Below are positions 25,081 through 35,425 of a DNA stretch of 64,000 bases, one piece after another. The position numbers and the translations under genes were made by a program. The notes beneath the pieces were generated by a model. That model made no database searches. It was not told the DNA's origin and saw nothing but the letters and a program-made list of their open reading frames with translations. How positions within the stretch are numbered: the first letter of the stretch is position 1; each line of letters opens with the position of its first letter. The stretch spans positions 45,434,106 through 45,498,105 of the forward strand of contig OZ020303.1 of NCBI GenBank assembly GCA_963971305.1, given 5' to 3'. This DNA comes from Arcuatula senhousia (Eukaryota; Mollusca; Bivalvia; Mytilida; Mytilidae).

Positions 25081-26915
25081 GAGTGAAGCAAAGCTCATTT
25101 ATGTAAATAGTTGGCCAAATTTCTCATTGTATCTGATTTAAAATCATAAGCAAAGAACGATTGTGTCACCTCTTTGGGTTTTTGAGGAGTCTTAAATTCT
25201 TTTAGTCCAAGTCTCACACTAAATGGCAGGAAATAATATCACAATGACCTAAAATCCTAAACCATCTTCTTTTATTTGTCAAAATTAACAAAGTAAAATA
25301 TGATTTTGGACATCTTATTGGCAAAGACTCTGACAGCTCTGCAAAATTATTTTTTCCAACTTTGAATTTCTCTCTAGTTGACTTCCCTACTGGTGGCTTT
25401 GAAGGGGAAATTTCCAAGGTGTTGATTGGAATTTCTTTTCCTACTGATAGAAAAACAGATGCTTGTCAAAGATTAATTATTCTTCTATTATCTATCTCTG
25501 CTAGACCCCTGTAAATTACACAGTTTGACCACTTGACCATGCACTAACTATTATGAAAGGATGAGCATAATTAGCAAATTTTGGACAATTAACCTTTTCA
25601 CTTTAATCTTTCAATCTGCAGTTGATTGGGGATTTGACCCATGTCTCTGTGGTCAAGTAGTCCTTTAATATTGAAAACATTGGACAGGATGTTGCTTACT
25701 TTAAATTATGGCAATTGAATGGAAAATAGAGAATTAAAGACATCAATTGAATCTTTGCATTATTATTTACATCTCAATTATCATTGATCTAAAGAACAAG
25801 AGATGTATATTGGTCAGTTGGGATAGGTTTGTAGTGATGTTAAATCTATATTTAAAGAAGAGTCAACATTGGCCATGCTTTTCATCTTATGTTTTCAAAA
25901 TAATTAAGTAACATATTTTGAATGACAGATTTCTTTTAAGATTTAGTAAACGTTTTTTTTTTCTAAAAAAAATATTCCAAGTAAGGACCAATTCATTTGA
26001 AGCCCAGAATTGACATATTGACATATGATTCATTGAGTCCATATCAGGCCAATATTTTAAATTATCATATATTCCCATCCCCTGCCCCAAGTTTTTCAGC
26101 CACCTCAAAAAATTTTATTTGAAATTTTTTTGGCAAATTTGCCTGCCTTGCTGGCCCATATTTTTAAGAAATCTTGGAATTATACTACTATGGTCTAAAC
26201 AAAGAAAAAAACTAGTAATCTTTGAATTGAGACATTTAAGGACACTACCAAACAAAGGAAACACAGTGAATCTACCATCATCAATGAAAACTAGCATAAA
26301 TTATTGCCTTATTTGTAATTCGCTATAAATGAAATTTGCTGCTCACTGTACAAATGTAGAATAATTCCGATTCCTTTTGAATGCCTTATATTTTTTTTCT
26401 TTCAGACAAGCATTTTAAGTATTACTGAATTAGCCACAGGTCTACAGAATTGGTTCACCCAGGTGTTCAGGAAGTCTTATTAAGGTAAATTATAGTGAAG
26501 ACCATTATTTAGTTTCTTTTTAATACAATTTACAAATTCAGACATTCAACTATAAATTTGGTTTAAGTTATGCAATGAAATGTCTTATTAGAATTAGGTT
26601 ATTGCTGAGAAGGTTAATTTGTTGTACATAAAAGTACTTTGGTGGCATAGCAATTGATCAAATTTGAATGTATAATCCTTTCAATTGGAAAATGGGTCTT
26701 TAAAAAGACACTTTTAGATTATCATTTCAATTTTTTAAAAGTACTGAATAAGAATGTCCTAATCTGTTATTATAAGCATGTTTAACATGTCAATGGCTTA
26801 ATTCAGTAGACAAAATTTACTATTTATCAAGTGGAAGTGTAGGGAAAAGAAGAAATCAGACAGAGGGATCAAAGAAATGCAATAAACTCTAGCTCCCTCT
26901 CAACCTGTCCAATTT
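25081..26915. other. AT-rich filler
   Basis: No gene seen. The open frames at 25214-25417, 25887-26108 and 26115-26328 have no recognisable domain and lie in unremarkable AT-rich sequence. Confidence 0.4.
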
Positions 26916-27181
26916 CACGCTGGTCTATGATAACGCACTGGCAACGGTGACAACGTACATACAACGGTTTTGTAACACGCAGACAACGGAAGAAATGGTG
27001 GATCAAGTAGGCAATCTTACGGTCAGTCTCGTTTGTTGTCAATTTTTACATATTTATTAATGAAACTCATAAACAAAAATACCCACACGGAATGAAAAAA
27101 CTATTCAAGATTTACTTTACGATGTCTTTTAAGTAGAAACATCAGAGTTGTCGGAATGAAATAGAGTACAGTTGAGGTTGT
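26916..27181 (+). repeat. Left terminal inverted repeat of the 6.1-kb unit
   Basis: Aligned base by base by eye with the reverse complement of 32786-33051. CAACG occurs at 26942, 26951, 26962 and 26984, a candidate subterminal binding-site cluster. Several differences between the arms are CpG in this copy and TpG or CpA in the other, consistent with decay of methylated CpG. Confidence 0.9.
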
Positions 27182-27369
27182 CAAAGGAAAAATGACGCAA
27201 TTTTAAAGATTTTTGAACTTTTTCTTAAAACTACTTACATCTATGAATGAAAGTGTCTGCAGTTAGGAAGAACATTACCTTAAAACATACGCTGTGTTAG
27301 TTTTTTTTATCTTAAACCATTACAAAACGGCACAATAGTCAATTTAAAAATCAACGCAAGTGACAACGG

Positions 27370-27582
27370 ATTTGGTGCAACGCAGATACAACGGAAGAAT
27401 AGCACCAACTATTACGCTTACGGCAAATACATATTTTGATGTTTTCCATTCTGGTCCCGCTCTTTCCTTTTAGTTTTTCTAGACCATATTCCTGCTTCAT
27501 TTTTAACTCTCTACCCTCTTTTATTCTTACAGTCAGTATCCTTATCACACTCTTTAACCCACTAATCTTCAAGTCTTTATTC
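27370..27582 (-). pseudogene. Downstream exon of the transposon gene, frameshifted
   Basis: A plausible splice acceptor (TTGTCTATTGTAG, ending at 27583) precedes a frame beginning NKDLKISGLKSVIRI, then LTVRIKEGRELKMKQEYG and LEKLKGK. After LKGK the open frame turns into unlikely sequence. The alternative frame there reads AGPEWKTSKYVFAVSVI and then degrades, which suggests a one-base frameshift near 27468. The piece is Lys/Glu-rich and helical in character. From recall it resembles the C-terminal region of an uncharacterised mussel protein family whose N-terminal part is the 302-codon frame at 31602-32493. The link between the two parts is inferred from position, strand and that recall. Confidence 0.5.
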
Positions 27583-28047
27583 CTACAATAGACAACAATT
27601 AAACGATCTTGTCATTCAGACAAGGAGTTCAGCAAGGAGGTGTTATATAACTTTTGGTTTATATGTGTTACGTGTTTTTGTTACTTTTAGCTGATAATTG
27701 TGCTTCCTCTTTTGGTTTTGTGCTAGTATTGATTTTAGGAAGACGTACATATGTAGTTTTGTATTTTCATTCATCATACGTTGACAAGAAGGTCTACATA
27801 AGTTTTTTTGTGTTGCTTTTAGTTCCTTTTTTATATTGTTTTTTTTTAGACCTACACATTTAGTACTTTTACTTCCCATATGATATTTTGTATTTTAAAT
27901 AACTGTATTAAAAATTCCAAAAATGTGCCAGATAAATGAAGCTGTTTCCTTCTAGCCGAGTTAAAATTCATTACAAGAAGCAAAGACGCATCAATGAGCC
28001 ATTCTGAAGCCAAACGTCCAAACAATTAAATCGAAGGCAAAACAACA
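27583..28047 (-). other. Interior of the transposon unit, probable intron or decayed coding
   Basis: Lies between the downstream exon and the nested hairpin elements. A 78-codon minus-strand frame (27643-27879) is Lys-rich and unrecognised; it may be non-coding. Confidence 0.3.
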
Positions 28048-31000
28048 TTTTAGCTCACCTGGACCGAAGGTCCAGGTGAGCTATTGCCATCACTTGTCGT
28101 CCGTCGTCGTCCGTCGTCGTCGTCGTTAACTTTTCTTTGAAAATCTTCTCCTCTGAAACAACTGAAGGGATTGCTTTGAAACTTTGCACACTTCATCTAT
28201 GGGATGTCCTCTACCAAGATTGCACAAATGGTGACCGCCGTCCAAACAACACGGCTGCCGTTACTAAAAATAGACCAGGGGGGTCAGACTAATGTTTTTG
28301 GCTTGTAAATCAAAAAGTATAAGAGATAGATGAAATCTGATGCCATGTTACTGCTTCAGCATCAAAAGCTCTACAAAAGTCTCCATTGAGTCAAAGTTGT
28401 CAGATGACCCCTAATAGGAGTTACGGCCCTTTAAAGGTGAAAAATAGCTTTTTTTCATGTTTTTGGCTGATAGAATGAAAACTATGACAAATAGAGAAAA
28501 GTTGTTGCTTGCTTAAATGTTCAGCTCATTTAGCTCTACAAAAGTCTCCGTAGGGTCGAAGTTGTCAGATGACCCCTTATAGGGGTTACAGCCCCTAAAA
28601 TAACGTTTTTTCATGTTTTTGGCCTATAGAATGAAAACTATTGCAGATAGAGAGAAGCTATTGCTTGCTTAAATGTTGAGCTTATTTAGCTCTACCAAAG
28701 TCTCCATAGGGTCAAAGTTGTCAGATGTCCCCTTATAGGGGTTACGGCCCCTAATATAACGTTCTTTCATGTTTTTGGCCTATGGAACGAAAACTATTGT
28801 AGATAGAGAGAAGCTATTGCTTGCTTAAATGTTGAGCTTATTTAGCTCTACCAAAGTCTCCATAGGGTCAAAGTTGTCAGATGTCTCCTTATAGGGGTTA
28901 CGGCCCCTAATATAACGTTCTTTCATGTTTTGCCCTATAAAATGAAAACTATAGCAGATAGAGAGAAGCAGTTGCTTGCTTAAATGTTCAGTTCATTTAG
29001 CTCTACAAAAGTTTTCATAGGGTCGAAGTTGTCAGATGACCCCTTATAGGGGTTACAGCCCCTAAAATAACGTTTTTTCATGTTTTTGGCCTATGGAATG
29101 AAAACTATTACAGATAGAGAGAAGCTATTGCTTTCTTAAATGTTCAGCTCATTTAGCTCTACTAAAGTCTCCATAGGGTCGAAGTTGTCAGATGACCCCT
29201 TATAGGGATTACAGCCCCTAAAATAACGTTTTTTAGCTCACCTGGCCAAAGGCCATGTGAGCTTATGCCATCACTATGCGTCCGTCGTCGTCTGTCGTCG
29301 TCCGTCGTCGTCTGTCGTCCGTTAACAATTTCAAAAATCTTCTCCTCTGAAACCACTGAACCAATTTAACAGAAACTTGGCAGGAATGATATATGACATG
29401 TTGGCAACAAACGATCCTCATTTTGAAATGCTTTTATAAAAAACATGGCCGCCGTTGCTAAAAATAGAACATAGGGGTAAAATGCAGTTTTTTGCAAATA
29501 ACTCAAAAACGGCTACAGATATCAAAATTCTGGCATAGGGTAAAAGTGATCAGCACCTCAAGATCTACCTACCCTGAAATTTTGAAGAAAATCCAACCAC
29601 CCATGTAGGAGTTATTGCCCTTTTTGTGGATTTTTTGCAAATTTTGCACCTGTTTAGCTCAATATCTTGAAAACTATACAAGATGTTTGAGAAATTTAAA
29701 TTGCATATTGTTAAGCACATCAAGATCTACAAAATTTGTAACAGGGTCAACGTTGTAGGACCTTTCCTTTTAGGAGTTATTGCCCTTAGAACGTCAAAAT
29801 TTAGCATTTTAACAGCATTTCCTCATTACATTGAAAACGTTAACTCCTCTGACACTTTAAGTCCAAATGGAACCAAACTTGGTATAGTTGTTCATTAGCA
29901 TTAGGTGTATAGAACTGATGTGGGGATTTTTGATTGGTCGTAAAACATGGCCGCTGTGGCTAAAAATAGAACAAAGGGGTAAATGGCAGTTTTTTGCAAA
30001 TAACTCTAAAACGGTGACAGATTTCAAAATTTTGATTGGGAACAAAAGTGATCAGCACCTCAAGATCTACCAGCTCTGAAATTTTGAAGAAAATCCAACA
30101 ACCCATGTAGGAGTTATTGCCCTTTTTGTGGATTTTTTGCAAATTTTGCACCTGTTTAGCTCAATATCTTGAAAACTATACAAGATATTTGAGAAATTTA
30201 AATTGTATATTGTTAAGCGCATCAAGATCTACAAAATTTGTAACAGGGTCAACGTTGTAGGACCTTTCCTTTGAGGAGTTATTGCCCTTGGAACGTCAAA
30301 ATTGAGAATTTTAACTGCATTTCCTTATATTGAAAATGTTAACTCCTCTGACACTTTAAGTCCAAATGGAACCAAACTTGGTATTATTGTTTATTATATT
30401 ATTAGGTGTATAGAACTGTTGTGGGAATTTTTGATTGGTTGTAAAACATGGCCGCTGTGGCTAAAAATAGAACATTAGGTTAAACTGCATTTTTTTGCAA
30501 ATAACTCAAAAAGGGTGACAGATTTTTAGATTTTGATTGAGAACAAAAGTGATCAGCACCTTTAGATCCACCATATTGTCAGATGACCCTCTTATTAATC
30601 TTATGACCCTTTCAACGTTAAATAGATTTTGCCTTATAACCTTTACTTCAGGCACATATGTCAGGTGAGCGATTCAGGCTCCTGGGAGCCTCTTGTTTCT
30701 TGTTTTTGGCCTATGGAATGAAAACTATTTCAGATAGAGAGAAGCTATTACTTGCTTAAATGTTCAGCTTATTTAGCTCTACCAAAGTCTCCATAGGGTC
30801 AAAGTTGTCAGATGTCCCCTTATAGGGGTTACGGCCCCTAATATAACGTTCTTGCATGTTTTGGCCTATAAAATGAAAACTATAGCAGATAGAGAGAAGC
30901 AGTTGCTTGCTTAAATGTTCAGTTCATTTAGCTGTACAAAAATTTTCATAGGGTCAGAGTTGTCAGATGACGCCTTATAGGGGTTATGGCCCTTAAAATA

Positions 31001-31164
31001 ACGTTTTTTCATGATTTGGGCCTACTGCTACAGAATGGAAATTATAGTAGATAGAGAAAATCTGTTACTTGCTTGAATGTTCAGCTCATTCAGCTCTAGA
31101 AAAGTCTTTTTAGGGTCGACATGGAGACCAGGTGAGCGATTCAGGCTCCTGGGAGCCTCTTGTT
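28048..31164 (+). mobile_element. Outer pearl/HINE-like element, 156-bp monomers
   Basis: The left end is a perfect palindrome with 15-bp arms, TAGCTCACCTGGACC-GAA-GGTCCAGGTGAGCTA (28051-28083), then a CGTC microsatellite (28096-28126). Core monomers carry GCTTAAATGTTCAGCTCATT at 28511, 28667, 28823, 28978 and about 29134, a 156-bp period. After the inner insertion they continue at 30754, 30909 and 31071. Each has CAGATGACCCCTTATAGGGG. The right end is CCAGGTGAGCGATTC (31128 on), an AGGCTCC-TG-GGAGCCT hairpin and CTTGTT at about 31164. No coding capacity. It is inserted into the 6.1-kb transposon-like unit and split by a related element at 29232-30697. Confidence 0.85.
29232..30697 (+). mobile_element. 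Inner pearl/HINE-like element nested in the outer one
   Basis: The left end TTAGCTCACCTGGCC-AAA-GGCCATGTGAGC (29233-29262) is followed by a CGTC microsatellite (29280-29321). Core repeats of about 500 bp are marked by AACATGGCCGC at 29441, 29944 and 30445, each with two GGAGTTATTGCCCTT sites. The right end is CAGGTGAGCGATTCAGGCTC (30662 on), a palindrome AGGCTCC-TG-GGAGCCT (30676-30691) and CTTGTT to about 30697. Directly outside, the outer element resumes: AAAATAACGTTTTT on the left and TGTTTTTGGCCTATGGAATG on the right, contiguous in undisturbed monomers. Same end sequences as the outer element but a different core. Confidence 0.85.
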
Positions 31165-31601
31165 TATAATGTTTGTTTCGTATATAACTATCTGGTTTTC
31201 TTTTTGATCATTCTGTATATTATGATGGAAACAGTAACATTCTCAATAAAATTTTTAATTGGAATTGTATTTTGCTATATGTATGTAGGAAATATATATA
31301 GATTTGCAGTACGTGAAACCAAGAACATCTTACTGATTTTTTATGGTTTTATGTTATCACTTTTCAAAAAAGCAACGAGGTACGTGTATCAATGAGGCAT
31401 CCGAATATCAAAAGTCTGAAATTTCGAATACAAAATACTATAGTAACTAGTAAACGCTAATGACAAAGACGGCACCTGTTGTAGAGCAACAAATTGAAAT
31501 ATATTGTATACATGGTATAGATAAACTTTATAACGAATGCAATATTTTTGAGATAAATATATATAAGGTTTTCATCATCAAATATGTAAGTTTTCTATAC
31601 A
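31165..31601. other. Interior of the transposon unit, no gene seen
   Basis: Between the right end of the nested elements and the stop codon of the 302-codon frame. Plus-strand frames at 31132-31395 and 31460-31687 start inside the hairpin element or overlap the minus-strand gene and are not protein-like. Confidence 0.35.
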
Positions 31602-32493
31602 TTACACATCATCGTTTCTTGAGAATTCTGTTTGTAAGTCGTCCACGATTTTCAGTTCGTTTACCAATCGCTCCTTCATCTCATTGATTTTAGGGCTTTC
31701 CTCGTGACCAAACATGTCGACATCGCCATAATTTGCATCTAAACCCGCAGTAACCTTTTTCCCATCAACACAAAGCATATGAATTTTATTGGATGTGGAA
31801 TTAGCTGAAACTGCATCAATGGTTTGTGAAATTACTCCTGGTTCCAAAACAGCAGGGATACCAGAAACAGTGCTGTCAACTATAAGAGCTCTGGAAGGTA
31901 CCGCAAAATTTATTTCAGATTCTTGTGGATTTATTGGAAAGGGGTGAGACTTTCCAAGCACGAAAGCTCCAACATGTTTTGGCCCCGACATGAACGACAA
32001 GAACTTGCCGTGAAAAAGACGATAACCAGCTCTCCAAAAGTTTTTGGTTTTCTCCCAGTACCACATGCTCTGTGTTGATTCATTAGAAAACCAGCGTACT
32101 GTTTCAAGCCATAGCAAAAAAGATATGTTTTGCAAAGGATACTGTCCTTTTTTTACCAACTTGAAGAAAAGGGTAAAATAATATAACAGTTTACAATTTG
32201 ACAACGTATCTAAAACAGTGTCATCCGAAGCCATTTGGACAAATTCATCCTTTTGCTGCTGGAAAAGGTCTCTATGATCCTTTAATTCGTCTACAAATGG
32301 TTCAATAGGACTCGATGAAACATTGACTCTCTTGTGTTTTTTAACAGACGAAGTTGCGGGTGGTCGTTTCCGAGAAGGAGAAGGAGAAGGTGACTTTAAT
32401 GGAGACTGAAAACTTAATGTTTTTGGATATGACAAAAATCTACGCTTTTTGGGGCGAGATAACCACAGAAACACTCTTTTCCTTTTTTCATAC
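31602..32493 (-). CDS. Uncharacterised transposon-encoded protein, main exon
   Basis: By far the longest open frame in the window: 302 codons counted from a TTG at 32510, stop at 31602-31604. There is no in-frame ATG near the start, and a good splice acceptor (ATCTTTTTCAG) ends at 32494, so coding probably enters at 32493 from an upstream exon. Order of features: a basic segment (YEKRKRV, RPKKRRF), a Ser/Pro-rich linker (SPLKSPSPSPSRKRPP) with nuclear-localisation-like clusters, an acidic/Gln stretch (DHRDLFQQQKDEF), then a conserved-looking domain with LLYYFTLFFKLVKKGQYPL, LLWLETVRWFSNEST, FWRAGYRLFHGKFLSFMSG and FAVPSRALIVDS. Next come the motif VDGKKVTAGL...YGDVDMFGHEE and a charged helix (MKERLVNELKIVDDLQTEF). 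The DGKK/GDVD motif is vaguely like the first catalytic region of RNase H-fold transposases of P-element type; this is a guess. From recall, related uncharacterised proteins are common in mussel genomes. Its place between matching terminal repeats suggests a transposase or accessory protein. Confidence 0.65.
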
Positions 32494-32785
32494 CTGAAAA
32501 AGATCGCCAAAATGTAAACTGTGGTTCTTAGGTTTCATTTTCTATCAAATGTATGTTGCTCTGGTTAAGGCATGTAAAAAAAATAAAAATGAACCATATA
32601 TATAAACTACGCTTTAAAAAAACATTGTCATTGGAAAACGAACGGCTTAACTGCAGAAACTGATATTAGCGAGCGCGGAGGCCCACTGTCTGTAAATTTT
32701 GAGCTGGGCTACTAAAATTTGAGAACAATTTTATATGAACATATAGAAATTAAACAGAAAAGATTTGGTCTGGGCTACCAGCTTA
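32494..32785 (-). other. Probable 5' intron or leader of the transposon gene
   Basis: Between the putative splice acceptor and the right terminal inverted repeat. No open frame continues through it. TGGGCTAC occurs twice (32704 and 32771). The first exon, if it exists, would lie here or inside the terminal repeat; none could be matched in phase. Confidence 0.35.
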
Positions 32786-33051
32786 ACAACCCCAACTGTA
32801 CTCTATTTTATTCCGACAACTCTGATGTTTCTACTTAAAAGACATCGTAAAGTAAATCTTGAATAGTTTTTTCATTCCGTGTGGGTATTTTTGTTTATGA
32901 GTTTCATTAATAAATATGTTAAAATTGACAACATACGAGACTGACCGTAAGATTGCCTACTTGATCCACCATTTTTCCCATTGTCCACGCATTACAAAAC
33001 TGTTATATGTACATTGTCACCGTTGCCAGTGCGTTATCATAGACCAGCGTG
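32786..33051 (-). repeat. Right terminal inverted repeat of the 6.1-kb unit
   Basis: Reverse complement of 26916-27181 over its full 266 bp with about 15 differences. It ends in CCAGCGTG followed by AATTT. On the minus strand it contains ATGGTGGATCAAGTAGGC and a donor-like ACGGTCAGT, but joining this to the exon at 32493 does not keep the long frame open in the phases tried. Confidence 0.9.
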
Positions 33052-35285
33052 AATTTGTGGTCACAGTTTGTTTTGTTACTTTTTGTTGTCATATTTTTAT
33101 TGTTCTCAGTAATTAATCTTTGTTTAGTGTTCATACAATTTTCCATGTAATTACACTTTAAAAAATAGCATGACACATTTAATTGCACCATTATCATTGA
33201 TGCTAAAGGTCACTAACTCATGCACAGTGAATCATTTGGACTGATCACCCGCATAGTTGTTCATTATTGTCAAACATATTTTACTTATCTAGCTTTTTTG
33301 ATTGGGGTTGTCTTTTTGACTTTTTTCCATAATAATTTGAATTTAATCAATGGTAGATTGAGAAAGGGGCCTAGGCTCCCCATATGAAATGATTTTTTTG
33401 GTTGAAAACACTGGTCTGCACTCATCTTTGGTCAGTCAATCGGCCCCTCTGTAGCAAAATATCTGGATCCTCATTGGTTATGCATTTTTATCAGGGGTCA
33501 TATAAATTAAAAAACCTAGCTTCAGTTTTATTCTTATCAGATGTTTGGAAGTTGTAGGAATGATTGACTTTTATCATTAATTTGGGACCTTCTTTTAGAT
33601 TGATATTTTTTCATGGATTTTTTGACAAGTTAACACCTTATTTTGATATATGACCTGGACCTGGACATGTTAGCTTTGATCCCCTATATGACATTTGTTA
33701 TGCATATTAATCAGGTATTGTAATAGAATACCTATATAGTCTTCCAATAATTATCACACTAAAATTGAGGTGATTTAATACCCATGGTAAATGATATCAA
33801 ATTTATAAGAATGGGATTGATTTCAATCGGTATTATTACTGATATATGATTATATGATATATTACATCATGACATTAAGGTTTTTTAATTTTCTTCCTTC
33901 TTCCTCAAAGTTGGGTGTATTAATGTAAATTTCTGTATGTGTAGAAAACATAATGACCTTTTTTCAATCTATTGAGTATAGACAAGTTGCGTTTGTCTGA
34001 TCCATGTGATCCAGTTCTTACTTTCTCTATGACAAGATGTATGTAGCTCTTAGCTCTTTATAAGCAAATCCATAAAGAGGGAGCAGAGGAATGTACAGTC
34101 ATTGTATTACTTTTGGTCCCCTTGTAGAACATTAGAAGGTCCCCACTTAGCTAATAGGTTTGGTTCCACCATCTAGCCACAAGTTTGGGCAAAAATAGTT
34201 TACTATTGCCTACTAGGTTTTACTTCATGGATAATTTGGCAAAGAGTTTTATGAAACAGTTTGATTTTATTGTTATACAGAATCTTGATTATACAACTCC
34301 ATCCCAGCCCACCCCAAGCAAAGTTTTCATGGAATATAGAAATCTCCAACTATTAACTTTATCTTTAAATGTAACTTCTCCTAAACTGCTTGATATATTT
34401 TGATGAAACTTTATATGGAGGTGTGCATGAAGAAAATTTATCGCCATTAGTTATCAATCAGGGAAGATAATTTTTCTTAAGTTTAATAATAGGTTTTCTT
34501 AGTTTGATTCGGGGGTATTCTTTTGTGAGCCAGTTCCCAGTATTCCTAGAATTTAATGGTAATTAATGACCGTATTTTCTATTTGTGGATAATTAGCACC
34601 ACAAAAATCTCATTACCAATCCTTTAAGTTTTTATACATGTTCCATCTTACTCAGTAAAGGAAAAAAGTGAATATAAAAAGCTTAGAATGACAGGTATGC
34701 CTTTCTGTTACATTAGTAACTATGAAGTTTATAATTCTCTTTGTCAACTGTAAAATTTAATGGCCGATAATTAATCTTCTTCTGGTCATACTGTTATAAT
34801 GGCATGTGCTTGTCTACCTTAATAAAAATGTAACTCAGAAAGACTGTCCTTCAGTAAGGGCAAACATATTGTCAAAATGAAATAGATGTTTTCCTTTCCA
34901 TATCAATAACCTCCTTTTGATCATACAATATGACAAGAATTTTGAATACTCAAAGTTCATGTGTAATTTGTATGATGTACTTAAATTTCTTAGAGTTTAA
35001 ACTTTTTGTACTCTATTAAAGCTTGTTTAAGGGGTCAGGTGACAGTTTATATTCCCAGGGACCAGATTAATGTGAGAGATCTTTTTGTTGCTCTTCTATT
35101 GTCTTCCCTTTCAATTTCTGATTATGATCCATTTTCAATGATATCATTTTGGAGATTGGATTGCTAATTTGCAGCTTACCTTACCACTATACATAAGAAA
35201 TACAGCATCTTAAAGATTGTTTGTGGCCAATAAATTTCTTCAAGATTTATATTTTAATTTTTGTCTGTGATCAGGGACCTTTAAT
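33052..35285. other. AT-rich filler with a dispersed-repeat scrap
   Basis: No gene seen. 33355-33475 shares GCCCCTC, TGTAGCAAAAT and TCTGGATCC in the same order with 42695-42735, so the two are copies of one decayed dispersed repeat. Confidence 0.4.
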
Positions 35286-35425
35286 TTTTATGCCCCTACT
35301 AATTTATAGGGCATATGATATTCTGGTCTGGTAATCTGTATGCTCATTCCAAATATTGTTAGCCTTCAGGTTGATGTTACATGTTGTAAGGTGGACCATC
35401 ATGGTCTTTGGACATATTCTTTGTT
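35286..35425 (+). mobile_element. Short pearl/HINE-like element (ATGCCCC family)
   Basis: TTTTTATGCCCCTACTAATT and TATAGGGGCAT-like inverse form the left hairpin; TGGTCTGGTAATCTGTATGC follows. The right end is AAGGTGGACCATCATGGTC, TTTGGACATATTCTTTGTT. Confidence 0.7.

Larger units (their letters stand above)
26916..33051 (-). mobile_element. 6.1-kb DNA transposon-like unit with 266-bp terminal inverted repeats
   Basis: Two arms, 26916-27181 and 32786-33051, are reverse complements of each other: both 266 bp, with about 15 differences on hand alignment (roughly 94% identity). The innermost ~130 bp are nearly identical. The outer ends begin CACGCTGGTCTATGATAACG. AATTT lies immediately outside each end (26911-26915 and 33052-33056), a candidate 5-bp target duplication. 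A minus-strand gene lies inside (31602-32493 and about 27370-27582), and a nested pair of hairpin elements (28048-31164) interrupts it. Without that insertion the unit would be about 3.0 kb. CAC at the tips and a 5-bp duplication recall Transib/RAG-type transposons, but the encoded protein is not recognisable as one, so the superfamily is left open. Confidence 0.85.

Noticed and set aside
28048..31164. Regular 156-bp repeats considered as a CRISPR-like array
   Set aside because: Repeats are head-to-tail monomers without unique spacers, in a eukaryotic repeat with hairpin ends.
32786..33116. A first exon of the transposon gene inside the right terminal repeat (ATGGTGGATCAAGTAGGC plus donor-like ACGGTCAGT)
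   Set aside because: Joining this donor to the acceptor at 32493 does not keep the 302-codon frame open in the phases tried; left unannotated.
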